64,000 bases of DNA from Anarhynchus alexandrinus (taxonomy: Eukaryota > Chordata > Aves > Charadriiformes > Charadriidae): contig VUYV01000074.1 in the NCBI GenBank assembly GCA_008711295.1, positions 3,576,797 to 3,640,796 of the forward strand, written 5' to 3'. The position numbers were made by a program, and so were the translations under genes. Of this stretch, positions 13,001-22,730 are shown piece after piece (positions within the stretch are counted from its first letter, which is position 1; the number at the start of each line of letters is the position of its first letter). A model generated the notes under the pieces. It was not told the origin of the DNA and did no database searches. It saw nothing but the letters and a program-made list of their open reading frames with translations.

Positions 13001-16000
13001 CCCTCCCCAAAATCTAGATGATTGTAAGGAAGGCAGAGCTGTTTATTCAAAGAGAATGCAGTTCATGTGCAGTGAAATCTATTTTAAATATTATTACATA
13101 CTATAAAAAAACCTCTCAGCAGTGGAGAAGGAATGTCTTACACTGCTGGGTTGGGGTTTTTTTTTTTGTATAGTTCTGTTTCAAATCAGCCTCTGCTTCA
13201 AGGAAATTTTTTTTTCTTCAGAAATACACCTTCATTCTGAAAAGCTGTTGCAGAGAGAATAGTTCACTCGGTGGAATGATTTTTCTTAGCAAATAGGTTG
13301 ATTGGAAAATAAATCAATCATCAGATTGTAGGCAGACTGCTGCATCCTCATAGCTGTGTCAGGTTTATTACTGAAACTAAAAGCAAAGAAAATTTCCACC
13401 TGCTTTCTGGAAAGCACAGAGGAAACAACCCCGCCAAGCTGTCGAGTAAGCAGCTTTTCCAGCTATATTGCTGAGGTCAGGAGCCTGGGTTTTGCGAAGA
13501 CTTATCCTGCCCTTAAATTTCTGTAGCCCTCTCTGCAGTCAGAGCCTAAACTTTTATTTAGGCAATGAATAAGTGCGGGCCCTGAAACTTCTGGGTCTGC
13601 AAGAGAAAGGTGACAGTCTGGTGGAAGATATTTGGATGCTGCAGTTATCCATCATCTTGTTCTTGCCTTTTTTTATTTTTTAAAATGAAGTCCCATCCCA
13701 CTTGTCTCTTTCTCTTCTGCTTTATGTTGGTCTTACCCCTGTTAGGTGAGGCTGTTTTTTCTGATGAAAAACCTTGTGCCCGAAACCAGGGCAAGGCACT
13801 AGTGCTCATAAACCAGGATCCAACCTGACCCTCTGCTTGGCTTCCCTAACCTTACGTTCCCCCGTTGCCTCCCATCCTCACCTGCATCTTGCACCCTCCT
13901 TTGCAAGCCTTTCTCTGGTGGTTTCAGTATCCTGCAGCAGTGATGTGTCACCAGGAGATGAGCTGCTCTGCTGGCTGTTTTTCAGCCCCAATGGCATCAT
14001 TAAAAGCCCTTCATCTCCATATTGGCTTGTTCTTGTCTTAGGAGGTGCTTGGACAAACTTTTGGGCTGGACCTGTGCTTTCTGCTCCAACCCCATTGCCT
14101 CCCATGCTGCCCTGCTGGTAGCTGCACTGCCATTTCACTCTGTCCCCCGTTATGTCCTGCAAGCATTATATCCCTATTATTTTTTCCTTCTGATCCTGCC
14201 ACGCGGAGCCTGCATTTCCAGCTTTCCCTTGACTCAAGCTCCCTCATCTTTGTGCTGTGACTCTGGCCTCGCTGAACCATTAACCCCCGCACCACTAACC
14301 CGCTCCTTGTTTGTCCCCCCGTTGCCCAGAGCACCCCCGGGGTGACCCTAGAGAGCAGGTTTCTGAGCCTCGCAGGGCACGCAGTGATGACAGGCGCACG
14401 CACCGGCGGAGAGAGCACCGAGAAGCGCCCTCCCCTGTGTCCAACGACACCTCTGAACGCGGGCATTCCCCCTTGGAGCATCGTCGGAGGTCTCCTCAAC
14501 CAAGCGAGGCCAGCAATGGCCACCGGCAGGAGTGGAAATCAGCCAGTCAGGGAAGGTCCAGGAGACCTCCCAGCCTTGACCTGGAAAGAGAGGCTGAGCT
14601 TGGTGCCTACGACCACAGCAATAGCTGGGAGCCGCGGGAGAGGAGAGCAGCTGGCAGGGAGAAGGCTTGGAGACCTCTCAGTCTTGACCTGGAGTCAGAG
14701 CATGGACTCGCAGACCAGGCACGGCACAGCAGAAAGTCAACAAGGCAAGAGAGAGAAAAGCACCTTCCTCTTCTTGAGGTGGAACTGGAGGCTGAGCAGG
14801 AGACCTGGCATCGGGGCGGTAGCCAGCTGGTGCGCCCTGAAAAACACAAATCTCGTCATCAGGGCCGCTCGTCACACAGGACGGTGCATGACGAGAAGCT
14901 CCATGATGCTGAATCTAGAGATGATCATAGGAGGGGTGAGGAAAGAGACTGCAAAAGGGCAGGACACAGGAGACCTTCCCCCTCCCCACACACTGTGACC
15001 CAGGGGAAGGTTGGAGACTACCAGCGAGACTCAGGTAACCAAGTGATGGGGAAGGTGTACGTACGTGTGGGGATGGACCTTTGCGTGCCCCATCCTGGTG
15101 TCTGAAATCTGTCTTGTTTCCTTTGAAGATGCTTATCTCCAGTATTCACCTGCAATGTATATGCAGTGAATCCTGCCCAAGTTTCTCCCTTATTTGGTGA
15201 GATTCTTCTTACCCGTTAATGTTCTTGCTCTGTTTATTTCCTGATGTGTTCCATGGCATCAGAGAGGACGAGTAAGGTGTTGGAAATGGTGCCCTTGGTA
15301 TACTGTGTTTAAGAATTAAAACAAACACAAAAAAAACCCCAATCGAACAAACAACAGCCAGCTTTTATTTTCATGATATATTTTGTGCTGTGGTCTCCTT
15401 GCACAGGAGAAAAAAAAGAAACCTAACAAAAAATCAAATGTTAGGCTTACACTCATATTTTGTTGATTGGTATGCAGCGCTGTAAGCAAGGGCAGTTTGC
15501 TGAAGCACTAACAAGCTAGCAATTTCCACCCACTGTTACTGAAAAGCCTGCTGGCAACATAATCAATTCACTTTGGGCAAAGTTCAGTAGTGGCATGAGG
15601 TGTCTGACTGGGCTCTGTTCGTAAAATGGGGTTCTTGTCAAATTCCGTACAAGTGAATTTTTCTAGGAAACGTGTACCTGTGTAGTGCTTGTTGTTCAGT
15701 CATACTTGTGACTAGTGGGCTTTAAAGGTCCAGGTCTGTCTTTCTGCTTTTAAGACTACACTGGGGGCAGTGGTGGTGGTGTGTCTTTTAGTGAAGAGAA
15801 GGCTCTGGGGAGACCTTATAGCAGCCTTCCAGTACTTAAAGGGGACCTACAGGAAAGATAGGGAGGAACTTTTTATCAGGTAGTGGAGCAACAGGACAGA
15901 GGGTAATGATCTTAAACTGAAAGAGAGGAGATTAGATATTAGGAAGAAATTCTTTACTGTGAGGGTGGTGAGACACTGGAACAGGCTGCCCAGAGAAGTT

Positions 16001-19000
16001 GTGGATGCCCCATCCCTGGAGATGTTCAAGGCCAGGTTGGATGGGGCTTGGAGCAACCTGGTCTAGTGGGAGGTGCCCCTGACCATGGCAGGGGGGTTGG
16101 AACTAGATGATCTTTAAGGTCCCTTCCAGCTCTAACCGTCCTATGATTCTGTGAAAGTAGGAGTTCAGAGACTTGGGTCTATGTCTGTCACAGCAAGGGA
16201 AACTCCTGCTTTAAACCATCTAACTGGTTTTGCTTGGATAAGGTAGGGATGAAAATGCGTGTCTGTCTCTGGAGATGCTGGGAGGGTTACTCGTCTTCAT
16301 CATGCAAAGGTCTTGTTTGGGGAAGTGGAAGGTGTTAATCTGGTCTTTATATAATCAGTAGGTTGTGACTTGCCCTGTTACAATGTGGACCCGAGTGACT
16401 CAGTATCCCATCACATTGAGTCAAAATAGCCAGAAGCTCACATCCTCTTCCTGTGGGCCATGGTCATGGTGGGCTTCGCGCTCCCCTGAGTGTGGGCAGA
16501 AGTGATGTGGAAGTAATGTTTATTGTTGTCTTCTGAGCAAATGAAGCCTGGCACTGATCAACGTGTGAAGAAAGCTCAGCCTCGGGCTGGCCAGCAAACA
16601 ATTCCTGGAAATTCACTTTTATTCTTCATAGAGGCAATGGTGTATGGGAGCCTGTTGACCACACTGTTGTTCATTCCAGCATGGTAAAACTGTGTTTACT
16701 GTGGCCTTGGAAGGACTCTGAATAATTTAACTCTGACCAAACTGGTGCTTTTTGCCAGAGTTTCTGTGCTGGCCGGAGATTACAGCTCTTCACAGCTTGG
16801 ATCGATCACACTGTGCGGGGAAAGGCCAGGTCATATATTTAACCATAAGGTGCCAGAGCTGAAGTTTTCTCTTTTTATGCAAAGACAGTTTGTAAAAGGG
16901 GTGTTAATTGCTTAAGATCATTGATCAGTTGACTCAAACAAAACAAAAAGCGACCCCACCCCCCACGCCTCCATTAATACCTGAAGAGGAGGTGGTTTCT
17001 TACTCCAGTTTTATTCTGGGTTAATAGATGAGGTCTCTGGTCTGCTGCAGTTTGAAGTCTTCAGGATGCTTCGTGGAGTGTGGTGGGAGTTTGTCAATAG
17101 ACGCACAGAAAGTTTTTTTGAGTTCAATTGGTTACTTCCTTTTTTTTTTTTCCCCCTTTGGTCTTACCTGATGGGAAGGAAACTGATATGTGGCCCAGTA
17201 AGGTGTAACCTTATTTATAATAAATGTATAAAGAGTGTAGCTGGAGGCATGAAAGTTTTGAGTGAAACTTATTTTCTCAGTTTGGGGTGGAAAACAAACG
17301 GACATCTGCGGTATTTGTATACTTCGCAAAGCTCATCTTGATATCCGAGATGTCCAAACAATACAGTTCGGACTGCAGATGGAAGGAGAAGGCATTCATT
17401 GTATGTGAGTGAAGTCATGCATTTTATGACAGGGATACAGGGAGACTCCTTTGATGGCCTGGTGCAAATAGACTATGGAGAGACTTTCAAAATGCAACAT
17501 TTTAAATCACTTGGAGATGGTTTAACTTTAAAATAAACAAACAAATAAAACTCAGTATTCAGAGCAAGAACTGAACCTTGTATGAACTTCAGAAATGTTT
17601 ACTTGGCTGTTTTCTCATTGTAAATTGTAAAATTCATGGTTCAGCCCAAGGAAGAAATTGTCTGAAACCTCACGTGAGTGTGTCCCAGGCAACTTCTGCA
17701 GCCTGTGCTGCTCCAGCGGTGTGTTCACAGATTCTGCTGTGCTCCTGACAGATGTTGGGCTGCTCTCTGCTGCACAGTTTTGCCAGTGTGCGGCAATGCA
17801 GAGTGTGGAAAAATTAAAATTCCTTTGCTAGCACCGCTGTGTCAGCAAAGACTGCTTCAAGGGACATGGCCTCTTTGGCCATATAGTTGCATTTGTCATG
17901 TAAGACTTGGTGTATCAGATATTTCTATACTCATAGGGAAACCTCCCTAAGGTGTGTGCTGCACCTCAGCTCCTTACTCTCAAACCAGCAGTCTGGCAGG
18001 TACGCTCTTGTGGCCTCTGCTCCCCTTGAGTGGGGCTTTTGCAGGTGGCTGAGGAGATGGTGGGGATTTCCTTACCAAAGCATTTGGGAAATGGGTGGAT
18101 TGATTGTTTTCTCTCACAATTCTGTAGGCGCTAAGTTGAGGGGGACAAAGCAAGCCATGTATGACACACCTCGAAGGGAACAGGAGTTGTCTGATGCAGA
18201 GATTGCTCGGAAGCTGCAGGAGGAAGAGCTCCTGGTAAGTAGAGAGGGTGCATTAGTCAACTCGAAGGAACTAACGTAGCTAGCAACGACAACTTTCATC
18301 TGCAAAGTTTTTATATGTGACAGTGACTTTAAGACCTAAGGTCTTGTGACTGTGCATTCTGATAGTTACCTTTGTCTCCTATATGCATACGTATGGAGTG
18401 ACAGCAGCCATCCAGCCAGTAGAGCCTTATTTTCTGAAATGAACACCCAAAAATTAAATGATCGAAGCAGAGTGATATTAAATGAATGTTTCCAGGCAGA
18501 AAAAGATAGCCTGTAGTCAGCGTGGTCAGCCCAGAAGTGAGACAGGCCAGTGCCTATCTTTGAGAGAGAGGGCAGCAGGGTGGGCAATGCGTTGTGGTGT
18601 GGCCTGGTAGATAAATAAGGGCAAAAATCAGCTGAAAAGGTGAAATGACAGTTTGGTGTTGGGTTGTAAGTATTGAGCTAGCTAAGTATATTTGGAGAGG
18701 ATGGTAGCATATTTGTATGGGCACCTACTTGCCCTGCCCAGTAGGTTAATGGGTATGAATAATTCAGAAGTGTTACTTTTTTTTTTTTTCTCACACCACC
18801 TCCCTTTTTTTTTTTTGCAGGCTAACGAGGCAGATCAGAAGGCAGCTCAAGTAGCCCAAGATGAGGTGAGTAAGACATCAAATGTTTACAGTATTTCTTT
18901 AATTGTGGAAACTGCAAAATTCCACTTGTCCCCTCTGCCCCTCTGGTTGTTCATTTCTCTACTTGTAGGGGAAGCCCAGGGATCCAGTGGGGTTTGCCTC

Positions 19001-22000
19001 TAGCTGATTTTCATGTATATGCTCAGGCTGGCCATGCAGGGAGTTGTACTGTGCCTGGTGCAACCACGGCAGAGGAAGGAAGTTCATGGCTGTGTAAGAG
19101 CATATCCTGTAACTGAGCCCCAAGGGAGACTATCAGAGATGATGCGAGACGAACCACCCCATTGAAGGAAAAGGGATAAAGGGCAGAAAGGCTCTGCAAA
19201 CGCAGTTCTGGCATATCAGGGGTCCACTGGGCATGCTGCATGTAGTCAGTCTTAATTGTGCTCTGTGACTTGGTTTGTGATTGCAGATGAGTGAAATCTT
19301 GGCTTTGCACCCTTCCCATTCAGCAGCTGTCCATAGGAAAGGGTTTAAATAACTCAAATCCACAAAAGCAGTACAAATGTCTGTATTTTCCCTTTTAGGA
19401 AATTGCCCGACTCTTGATGGCTGAGGAGAAAAAGGCTTTCAAGAAAGAGAAGGAGAGAGAAAAGTCTTCCTTTGAAAGGAGGAGGCATGATCAAGACTGG
19501 AAGGTATGTTGAGCTTCAGGAGGTGCCCCAAATGAAGTGCTATAATGTTATTCCCATTTCCAGAGGGAGGTGAGGGTGTGTGGTGAGAGCAAAAGGAATG
19601 ACGCAGATTGTTGCATCCAACGGGTCTTGCTGCCTGTTATTCAAGGGCTTCCCAAGACTTTTGGAGCCACCTCCTTGGTTAGATGCTCTTTGGCTTCAGC
19701 CTCAAACAAGGTAAGCCTTCAGCTATGGCCTTGGAGGTTGGTGCTGGATGTCACTGCACTTTGCAGCCTCCCTCAAACACTGGCAGTCCTCCTGGTGCAG
19801 GACCTTCCCTCTTCTGAAATCCTGACTGTAGCAGTAAAAGCAGTAGTTGGTTCTGTTTGTGCACTGCAGGTATAAGGCCAATGCAGCTGTTCTAATTGTC
19901 ACGCTGCTTCGTAGTAAAATTGGCTGTTTAATGAAAGTATTGAGTGTATCAAGCCTTGTTTTTTGTATGAGTAATAGTACAGAGGCTTGGCTAGCCAATG
20001 CGGAAGGTGATAGGAAACAGATTTCATGGTCTGCGCTGGTAAGGTGCTAAAGGGGATATTGTGTTAATCTTGGGGCCAGTTGGAGGTAGCTCTGATGTTT
20101 TCAGCCTCCTTACTATGTTTGAGTAGTTGCAGGAGCCCAGCTGCGTGCAGCTGATGCCTCGTGCTCAGCCCAGCCATGCGCACAGTCATTATGCACTGAC
20201 TGCGTTCGACCCCAGCTTCGGGATAAGTCCCACTGCACTATCTCATATTTAGAGCAAAAATCGAGTTTGGCTCAGCAAGGCTGACTTTCATTTGCTGGAA
20301 GGTAGTCCTGATACTGCCATGTGCGCGTGTCTGGCTGTAGCTAGTTGCGTGTACAAACTGATGCACGAAAGGACTTCATGGAGCTGCGGCAGCCTCAACA
20401 CACTGTCTGGTGTCTTGCAAGGCATGCAGATGACCTGCTTTCCCTTCTTCTTCCCATCAGCACGATGCAAGCGAGTCCACGCGCTCAAGGTCAAGAGAAG
20501 GGCCTGAAACTCAGCGACACAAAGGTGACAGGTCTTCAAGGTGAGCTTGAACTGGCTAGGAGAAACAGGGAAATGCGCACAGGAAGCTGCTCAGAAGCTG
20601 AGTCCTAAGGAGGAGGTGTGGGGCGACTGGCCTGACCCACCCACAAGGGGCTTGGTAGAGAGCAGAGGTTTTAGCACTGACAAGAGATGGGGGGCACAGA
20701 GCTGATGAGGTGTTCGGTGACATGCGTCACTTGCTGTGCTCATGGCATTTGTCCATATTGGTCTCCGTGCCTGGCGCTGACAGAGATTGATGAGCTTGTG
20801 CAGTGACATTTGTTAAATGGCAGAGAAGCATTGAGAGGGTTAAAGAGCTTTAGGGGATGTGAAACCAAATGTTGTCTCTGGGCAGGAAGGAGCAATTGTG
20901 ATGCATTTGCACAGCTGCTCCCTTGGGTTCCTGCTCCCCAGTTAAGCCCTGTACACTGCTCCTGCTGCTGTGTGTGGACAACCCCCTGCAAGCAAGTACA
21001 TCATGCTTTGGCGTACCTCATCCCAGAGCTGATGGGAACGTTCTGTAGCTCAGTGCTGCTTCTGAATCACTTGATACCCTGGCCTGATGCTCCTCATGAG
21101 GGACTGAACCCTGGAAGTGACCCAAGTGGCTTTGACTCCCAGTCCAGATATAAGCCTAGAAATTCTTGTTGAATTTGCAAAAGAAAAAACAAGAGGTGTG
21201 CAGATGGAGACTGAGAGACATCTTATTAAAATACTATGGCGTTAAAACCGGGCAAGCATTAAACACTTTAAAATGTTGCCCTTTGAGTGAGGTTTGCATC
21301 AAGCTTCATAATGGAAATTCTTTGTTTCCGTGAGAAGTAAATACTGTGCATTTCTCACCACAGAAGCAGTAACGGGCTGTGCTCAGAGGAGCTGGTCTGC
21401 AGGTGGAAAGCCTGGGCCAGACACAGTTTGCATCAAACTGACATGGACAGACCAGGAAGCAGAGATGATGCTTTTGCCACGCTGTTACGCCTTTGAGTTT
21501 TTTTCCCCCAACACTTCTTTTTTTCTTTTTTTTTTTTTTTTTTCCATTGTGCTTGGCAGGTCACAGCCTCTCCTCAATGACTTTGAACACTCTCGGTATT
21601 ACACGAGCCAGCCCAGCCCTTTGCGCCAGACCCCCAGACCTGACCACTCTCCTAAAGGTAGGATTGAGCCCATGGCTGCCCCCACACTTGGGTTATTGTG
21701 GGCTGTTTTCCATAAATAACTAGGCTGCAGGACAGGATGTTTGAAAGAGGGGTGCTAATAGAGAGGAAGAATGGATATTATTGCCCCAGTAGGCAGGTGA
21801 TGCTATTCAGTGTTTGAGTTGTGCTTGCTGAGCACGTTGCAGGCTGAGAGACTAAAAAGCTGAATGAGTTTGCCTTGAGTTTGTCAAACTGCTGTCTGCT
21901 TGTCCTCTGATCTCTTAATGATGAATGACTGTAAATCCAGGCAGCAAATGAAGGAGAAATAACAGGAAGACAATGACATGATGGATTTTAGGTGACTCGC

Positions 22001-22730
22001 TAGTGTCAAGCAATCCAATACAAGACAACCTCACAATATCACCTGTCTGGCGGGCGAATGGGATGATCAGACAGAAGCTTTTCTTCAGCACAAGCTTGTT
22101 GTGTTCCTGTAGCATCTTAGCGCTGCTTTGTTGGCTCGTTTCCTGAAATCACTAGGCACAAGGGCAGTGTGGTTAGGGTTGCCCTCTCCAGTTTTTTTTT
22201 TTAAATCCAAATCCAGTTGTCTGAGTTATCTGTAGAGTCTCTGGGGGAGCAGAGGGGTGGCCAGAGTTTGACTCAGTTGCTCAGATTTCTTCCAACTCAA
22301 CTGATTGTGACTTAAATGTGGACAGTTTACTTCCCAAAATTGAAAGTTTGGGAAGCTTTTGCATTCTGTCTTCATCAAACAAGCAGGAAAGTTGATGGCA
22401 CTTCATATAGTCTCTAAGCCCAGCATTCGCATTTGTTCCGTTTTCCTTAGTGAGGCTGTGAAATGTGGCTGCAGTGCTGTTCACAGCCTAGAAGAAATGC
22501 AAATATCTGCCTGTCTTGTGGACCTATCCTTCCTTTTGCTTGCATAAAGTAATGGGCAGTTCCCATTTTGGCATTTGACTTTACAAGTACCGTGGAAGTC
22601 TCACAGATATCCAAGAGGGTAGGAAAAGTAAAAGATGATTGCAGGTAGTATTTTCTTCACTGGGATATATATCCTTACATTGTTTTTTTTCTTTCTGTTT
22701 TGCTTTCCAGGTTCCCGTAGGAAGCAGTAA
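1046..22730 (+). CDS. CCDC50: CCDC50 (Ymer), coding region of exons 2-12, 5' partial
   Basis: This is the spliced CCDC50 gene, of which the window holds 11 coding exons; exon 1 is upstream. Recognition rests on peptides nearly identical to vertebrate CCDC50, such as [44 protein letters not shown] and [12 protein letters not shown]. The exons join in phase with GT-AG sites throughout and end at TAA 22728-22730. The product is a cytosolic, highly charged, coiled-coil adaptor with no membrane segment. In mammals the family is a tyrosine-phosphorylated substrate downstream of EGF receptor, binds ubiquitin through MIU-type helices, dampens NF-kB and RIG-I-like receptor signalling, and is mutated in the deafness DFNA44. 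With the cassette exon the window encodes 511 residues, without it 276; the human forms are about 482 and 306 including exon 1. The N-terminal and MIU-like parts look conserved, while the C-terminal tail is diverged from mammals. Functions are from family knowledge, not from this sequence. Confidence 0.96.
1082..2402 (+). other. CCDC50 intron 2
   Basis: This 1.3-kb intron contains an old CR1 3' fragment (about 1918-2090). The remaining open frames are short and unrecognised. It ends with a TTTATTTCCAG acceptor. Confidence 0.85.
1918..2090 (+). mobile_element. Ancient CR1-type LINE, 3' end fragment
   Basis: The block follows the layout of old sauropsid CR1 3' ends in order: GGTAGTAAGATTCTGGAAC, then CTGGAGGTTCTTGAGAACAG, then GGTCCCTTCCAGCCCT near the end. 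It is strongly diverged and has lost the terminal ATTCTATGA repeat, so it is an old insertion. Boundaries are approximate. Confidence 0.7.
2403..2532 (+). CDS. CCDC50: CCDC50 exon 3 (130 nt)
   Basis: The acceptor is TTTCCAG|TTGAG and the donor CTT|GTGAGT. Joined to exon 2 it completes the Ile codon and encodes [19 protein letters not shown] then [19 protein letters not shown], followed by HRKDL. This is among the most conserved parts of CCDC50 and is a predicted coiled coil. Compared with my memory of the human protein there is one extra Glu in the QEEED run. The second MIU-like helix, [13 protein letters not shown], lies here. Confidence 0.96.
2533..7398 (+). other. CCDC50 intron 3
   Basis: At 4.9 kb this is the longest intron in the window. 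Its second half (about 5870-7290) carries a decayed L2-like LINE that accounts for the two longest open frames here (5804-6247 and 6760-7287). The first half holds T-rich runs but nothing else recognisable. Confidence 0.85.
5870..7290 (+). mobile_element. Ancient L2-like LINE fragment
   Basis: A long pyrimidine-rich tract resembles the 3' half of old L2-type LINEs. At about 6660-6740 the stretch around GAAATACAACCTTCCTGGTC matches the reverse-transcriptase 3' region as I remember it. At about 6985 TGGCTTTCGCCTGAAAAGCA corresponds to the end of the coding region (FRLK...). Near 7180-7210 GATTGTGAGTGTTTTGGGAC matches the typical 3' UTR tail. It is heavily mutated and non-coding now. Boundaries and exact family are uncertain. 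Confidence 0.55.
7399..7489 (+). CDS. CCDC50: CCDC50 exon 4 (91 nt)
   Basis: The acceptor is CCTTCTAG|A and the donor GACGAG|GTAACC. After completing a Leu codon it encodes [20 protein letters not shown] followed by [10 protein letters not shown], aligned to the conserved CCDC50 coiled coil. DCEIAQEIQ is another MIU-like helix. The final DE belongs to the helix that continues in exon 5. Confidence 0.96.
7490..10527 (+). other. CCDC50 intron 4
   Basis: This 3.0-kb intron has no recognisable gene, RNA or clear repeat. It has T/G-rich stretches (about 9385-9425). Open frames up to 164 codons on the minus strand (9313-9807) have no recognisable family. Confidence 0.8.
10528..10645 (+). CDS. CCDC50: CCDC50 exon 5 (118 nt)
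   Basis: The acceptor is TCTGCAG|GAC and the donor GGAG|GTATGT. It encodes [20 protein letters not shown], then a less conserved segment rich in Ser, Tyr and Glu that includes [10 protein letters not shown]. The first part with the DE of exon 4 is a classical MIU (D-E-D-I-A-R-L-L-Q). The tyrosine-rich tail corresponds to the region of mammalian Ymer phosphorylated after EGF, though individual sites are not assigned here. It ends in phase 1, the phase shared by both exons that can follow. Confidence 0.96.
10646..14329 (+). other. CCDC50 intron 5
   Basis: This 3.7-kb intron contains A-rich and T-rich runs (about 10818-10832 and 13155-13168) and a C-rich stretch (about 12990-13010). From about 13,700 to the acceptor it becomes strongly pyrimidine-rich. 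A 112-codon open frame at 11545-11883 is not recognised and shows no splice context. Confidence 0.8.
14330..15034 (+). CDS. CCDC50: CCDC50 exon 6, 705-nt cassette exon
   Basis: The acceptor is TTGCCCAG|AGCACC and the donor TCAG|GTAACC; both flanking introns are phase 1. The length is 235 codons, so skipping joins exon 5 to exon 7 in frame. This is the counterpart of the large alternative exon that makes the long CCDC50 isoform in mammals. The encoded segment is predicted disordered and very rich in Arg, Glu, Ser and His. It contains three imperfect repeats starting at 14560, 14668 and 14761, with cores [18 protein letters not shown] and [10 protein letters not shown]. No enzymatic domain is visible. 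Reading continues past the donor to a stop near 15105, so intron retention would truncate the protein. Confidence 0.93.
15035..18127 (+). other. CCDC50 intron 6
   Basis: This 3.1-kb intron contains a CR1 3' end (about 15790-16155). A TTTTTTTTTTT run followed by CCCCC lies near 17140. No other repeat or gene was recognised. It ends at the TTCTGTAG acceptor. Confidence 0.85.
15790..16155 (+). mobile_element. CR1 LINE 3' end, same strand as CCDC50
   Basis: The block is a well-preserved truncated CR1: GAACAGGCTGCCCAGAGAAG, then CCCCATCCCTGGAGATGTTC, then GTTGGAACTAGATGATCTTT. It ends in CCTATGATTCTGTGA, the typical CR1 terminus. 5' truncation is usual for these elements. It is clearly younger than the other copies in this window. 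The 5' boundary is approximate. Confidence 0.93.
18128..18234 (+). CDS. CCDC50: CCDC50 exon 7 (107 nt)
   Basis: The acceptor is TTCTGTAG|GCGCT and the donor CTCCTG|GTAAGT. It encodes [20 protein letters not shown] followed by [15 protein letters not shown]. The last 14 residues are one of the best preserved CCDC50 signatures and form an MIU-like helix. It accepts a phase-1 donor, so it can join to exon 5 or exon 6; the shared first residue is Gly in both cases. Confidence 0.97.
18235..18820 (+). other. CCDC50 intron 7
   Basis: This is a 586-nt intron with two long T runs shortly before the acceptor (about 18778-18789 and 18805-18816), which form the pyrimidine tract for the tiny exon 8. Nothing else was recognised. 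Confidence 0.85.
18821..18865 (+). CDS. CCDC50: CCDC50 exon 8 (45 nt)
   Basis: This phase-0 small exon encodes [15 protein letters not shown] between TTTTGCAG and GTGAGT. It matches the AAQVAQDE segment of CCDC50. Being 15 whole codons, it could be skipped in frame. The terminal DE forms the start of the helix completed by exon 9. Confidence 0.96.
18866..19398 (+). other. CCDC50 intron 8
   Basis: This is a 533-nt intron with ordinary sequence and a TTCCCTTTTAG acceptor. No repeat or RNA gene was recognised. Confidence 0.85.
19399..19503 (+). CDS. CCDC50: CCDC50 exon 9 (105 nt)
   Basis: The acceptor is CCTTTTAG|GAA and the donor TGGAAG|GTATGT; both introns are phase 0. It encodes [20 protein letters not shown] and then [15 protein letters not shown]. 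The first part with exon 8 makes the MIU-like helix [12 protein letters not shown]. The rest is a strongly basic and acidic coiled coil shared with mammals. Confidence 0.97.
19504..20460 (+). other. CCDC50 intron 9
   Basis: This is a 957-nt intron with no recognised repeat or RNA gene. The acceptor is CTTCTTCCCATCAG. Confidence 0.85.
20461..20540 (+). CDS. CCDC50: CCDC50 exon 10 (80 nt)
   Basis: The acceptor is CCCATCAG|CAC and the donor TCAAG|GTGAGC. It encodes [20 protein letters not shown] and then KGDRSS plus two bases of an Arg codon. The segment is low-complexity, Arg/Ser-rich and poorly conserved with mammals, so its assignment rests on phase continuity and position. Confidence 0.87.
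20541..21559 (+). other. CCDC50 intron 10
   Basis: This is a 1.0-kb intron that ends with an 18-T run (21526-21543) in the pyrimidine tract of exon 11. No repeat family was recognised. Confidence 0.85.
21560..21657 (+). CDS. CCDC50: CCDC50 exon 11 (98 nt)
   Basis: The acceptor is TTGGCAG|GTCACAG and the donor CTAAAG|GTAGGA. After completing Arg it encodes [20 protein letters not shown] and then [12 protein letters not shown]. This is the bird-like counterpart of the Tyr/Ser-rich C-terminal tail of CCDC50. It is diverged from mammals, but exon order and phase agree. Confidence 0.88.
21658..22710 (+). other. CCDC50 intron 11
   Basis: This is a 1.05-kb last intron with a T run near 22191. The acceptor is TTTGCTTTCCAG. 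No repeats or genes were recognised. Confidence 0.85.
22711..22730 (+). CDS. CCDC50: CCDC50 exon 12, coding end
   Basis: Only five codons and the stop are coding here: a split Gly, then SRRKQ and TAA. The exon continues as the 3' UTR. A six-residue tail encoded by the last exon, starting with the split Gly, also ends mammalian CCDC50, although the residues differ (basic SRRKQ here). Confidence 0.87.
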
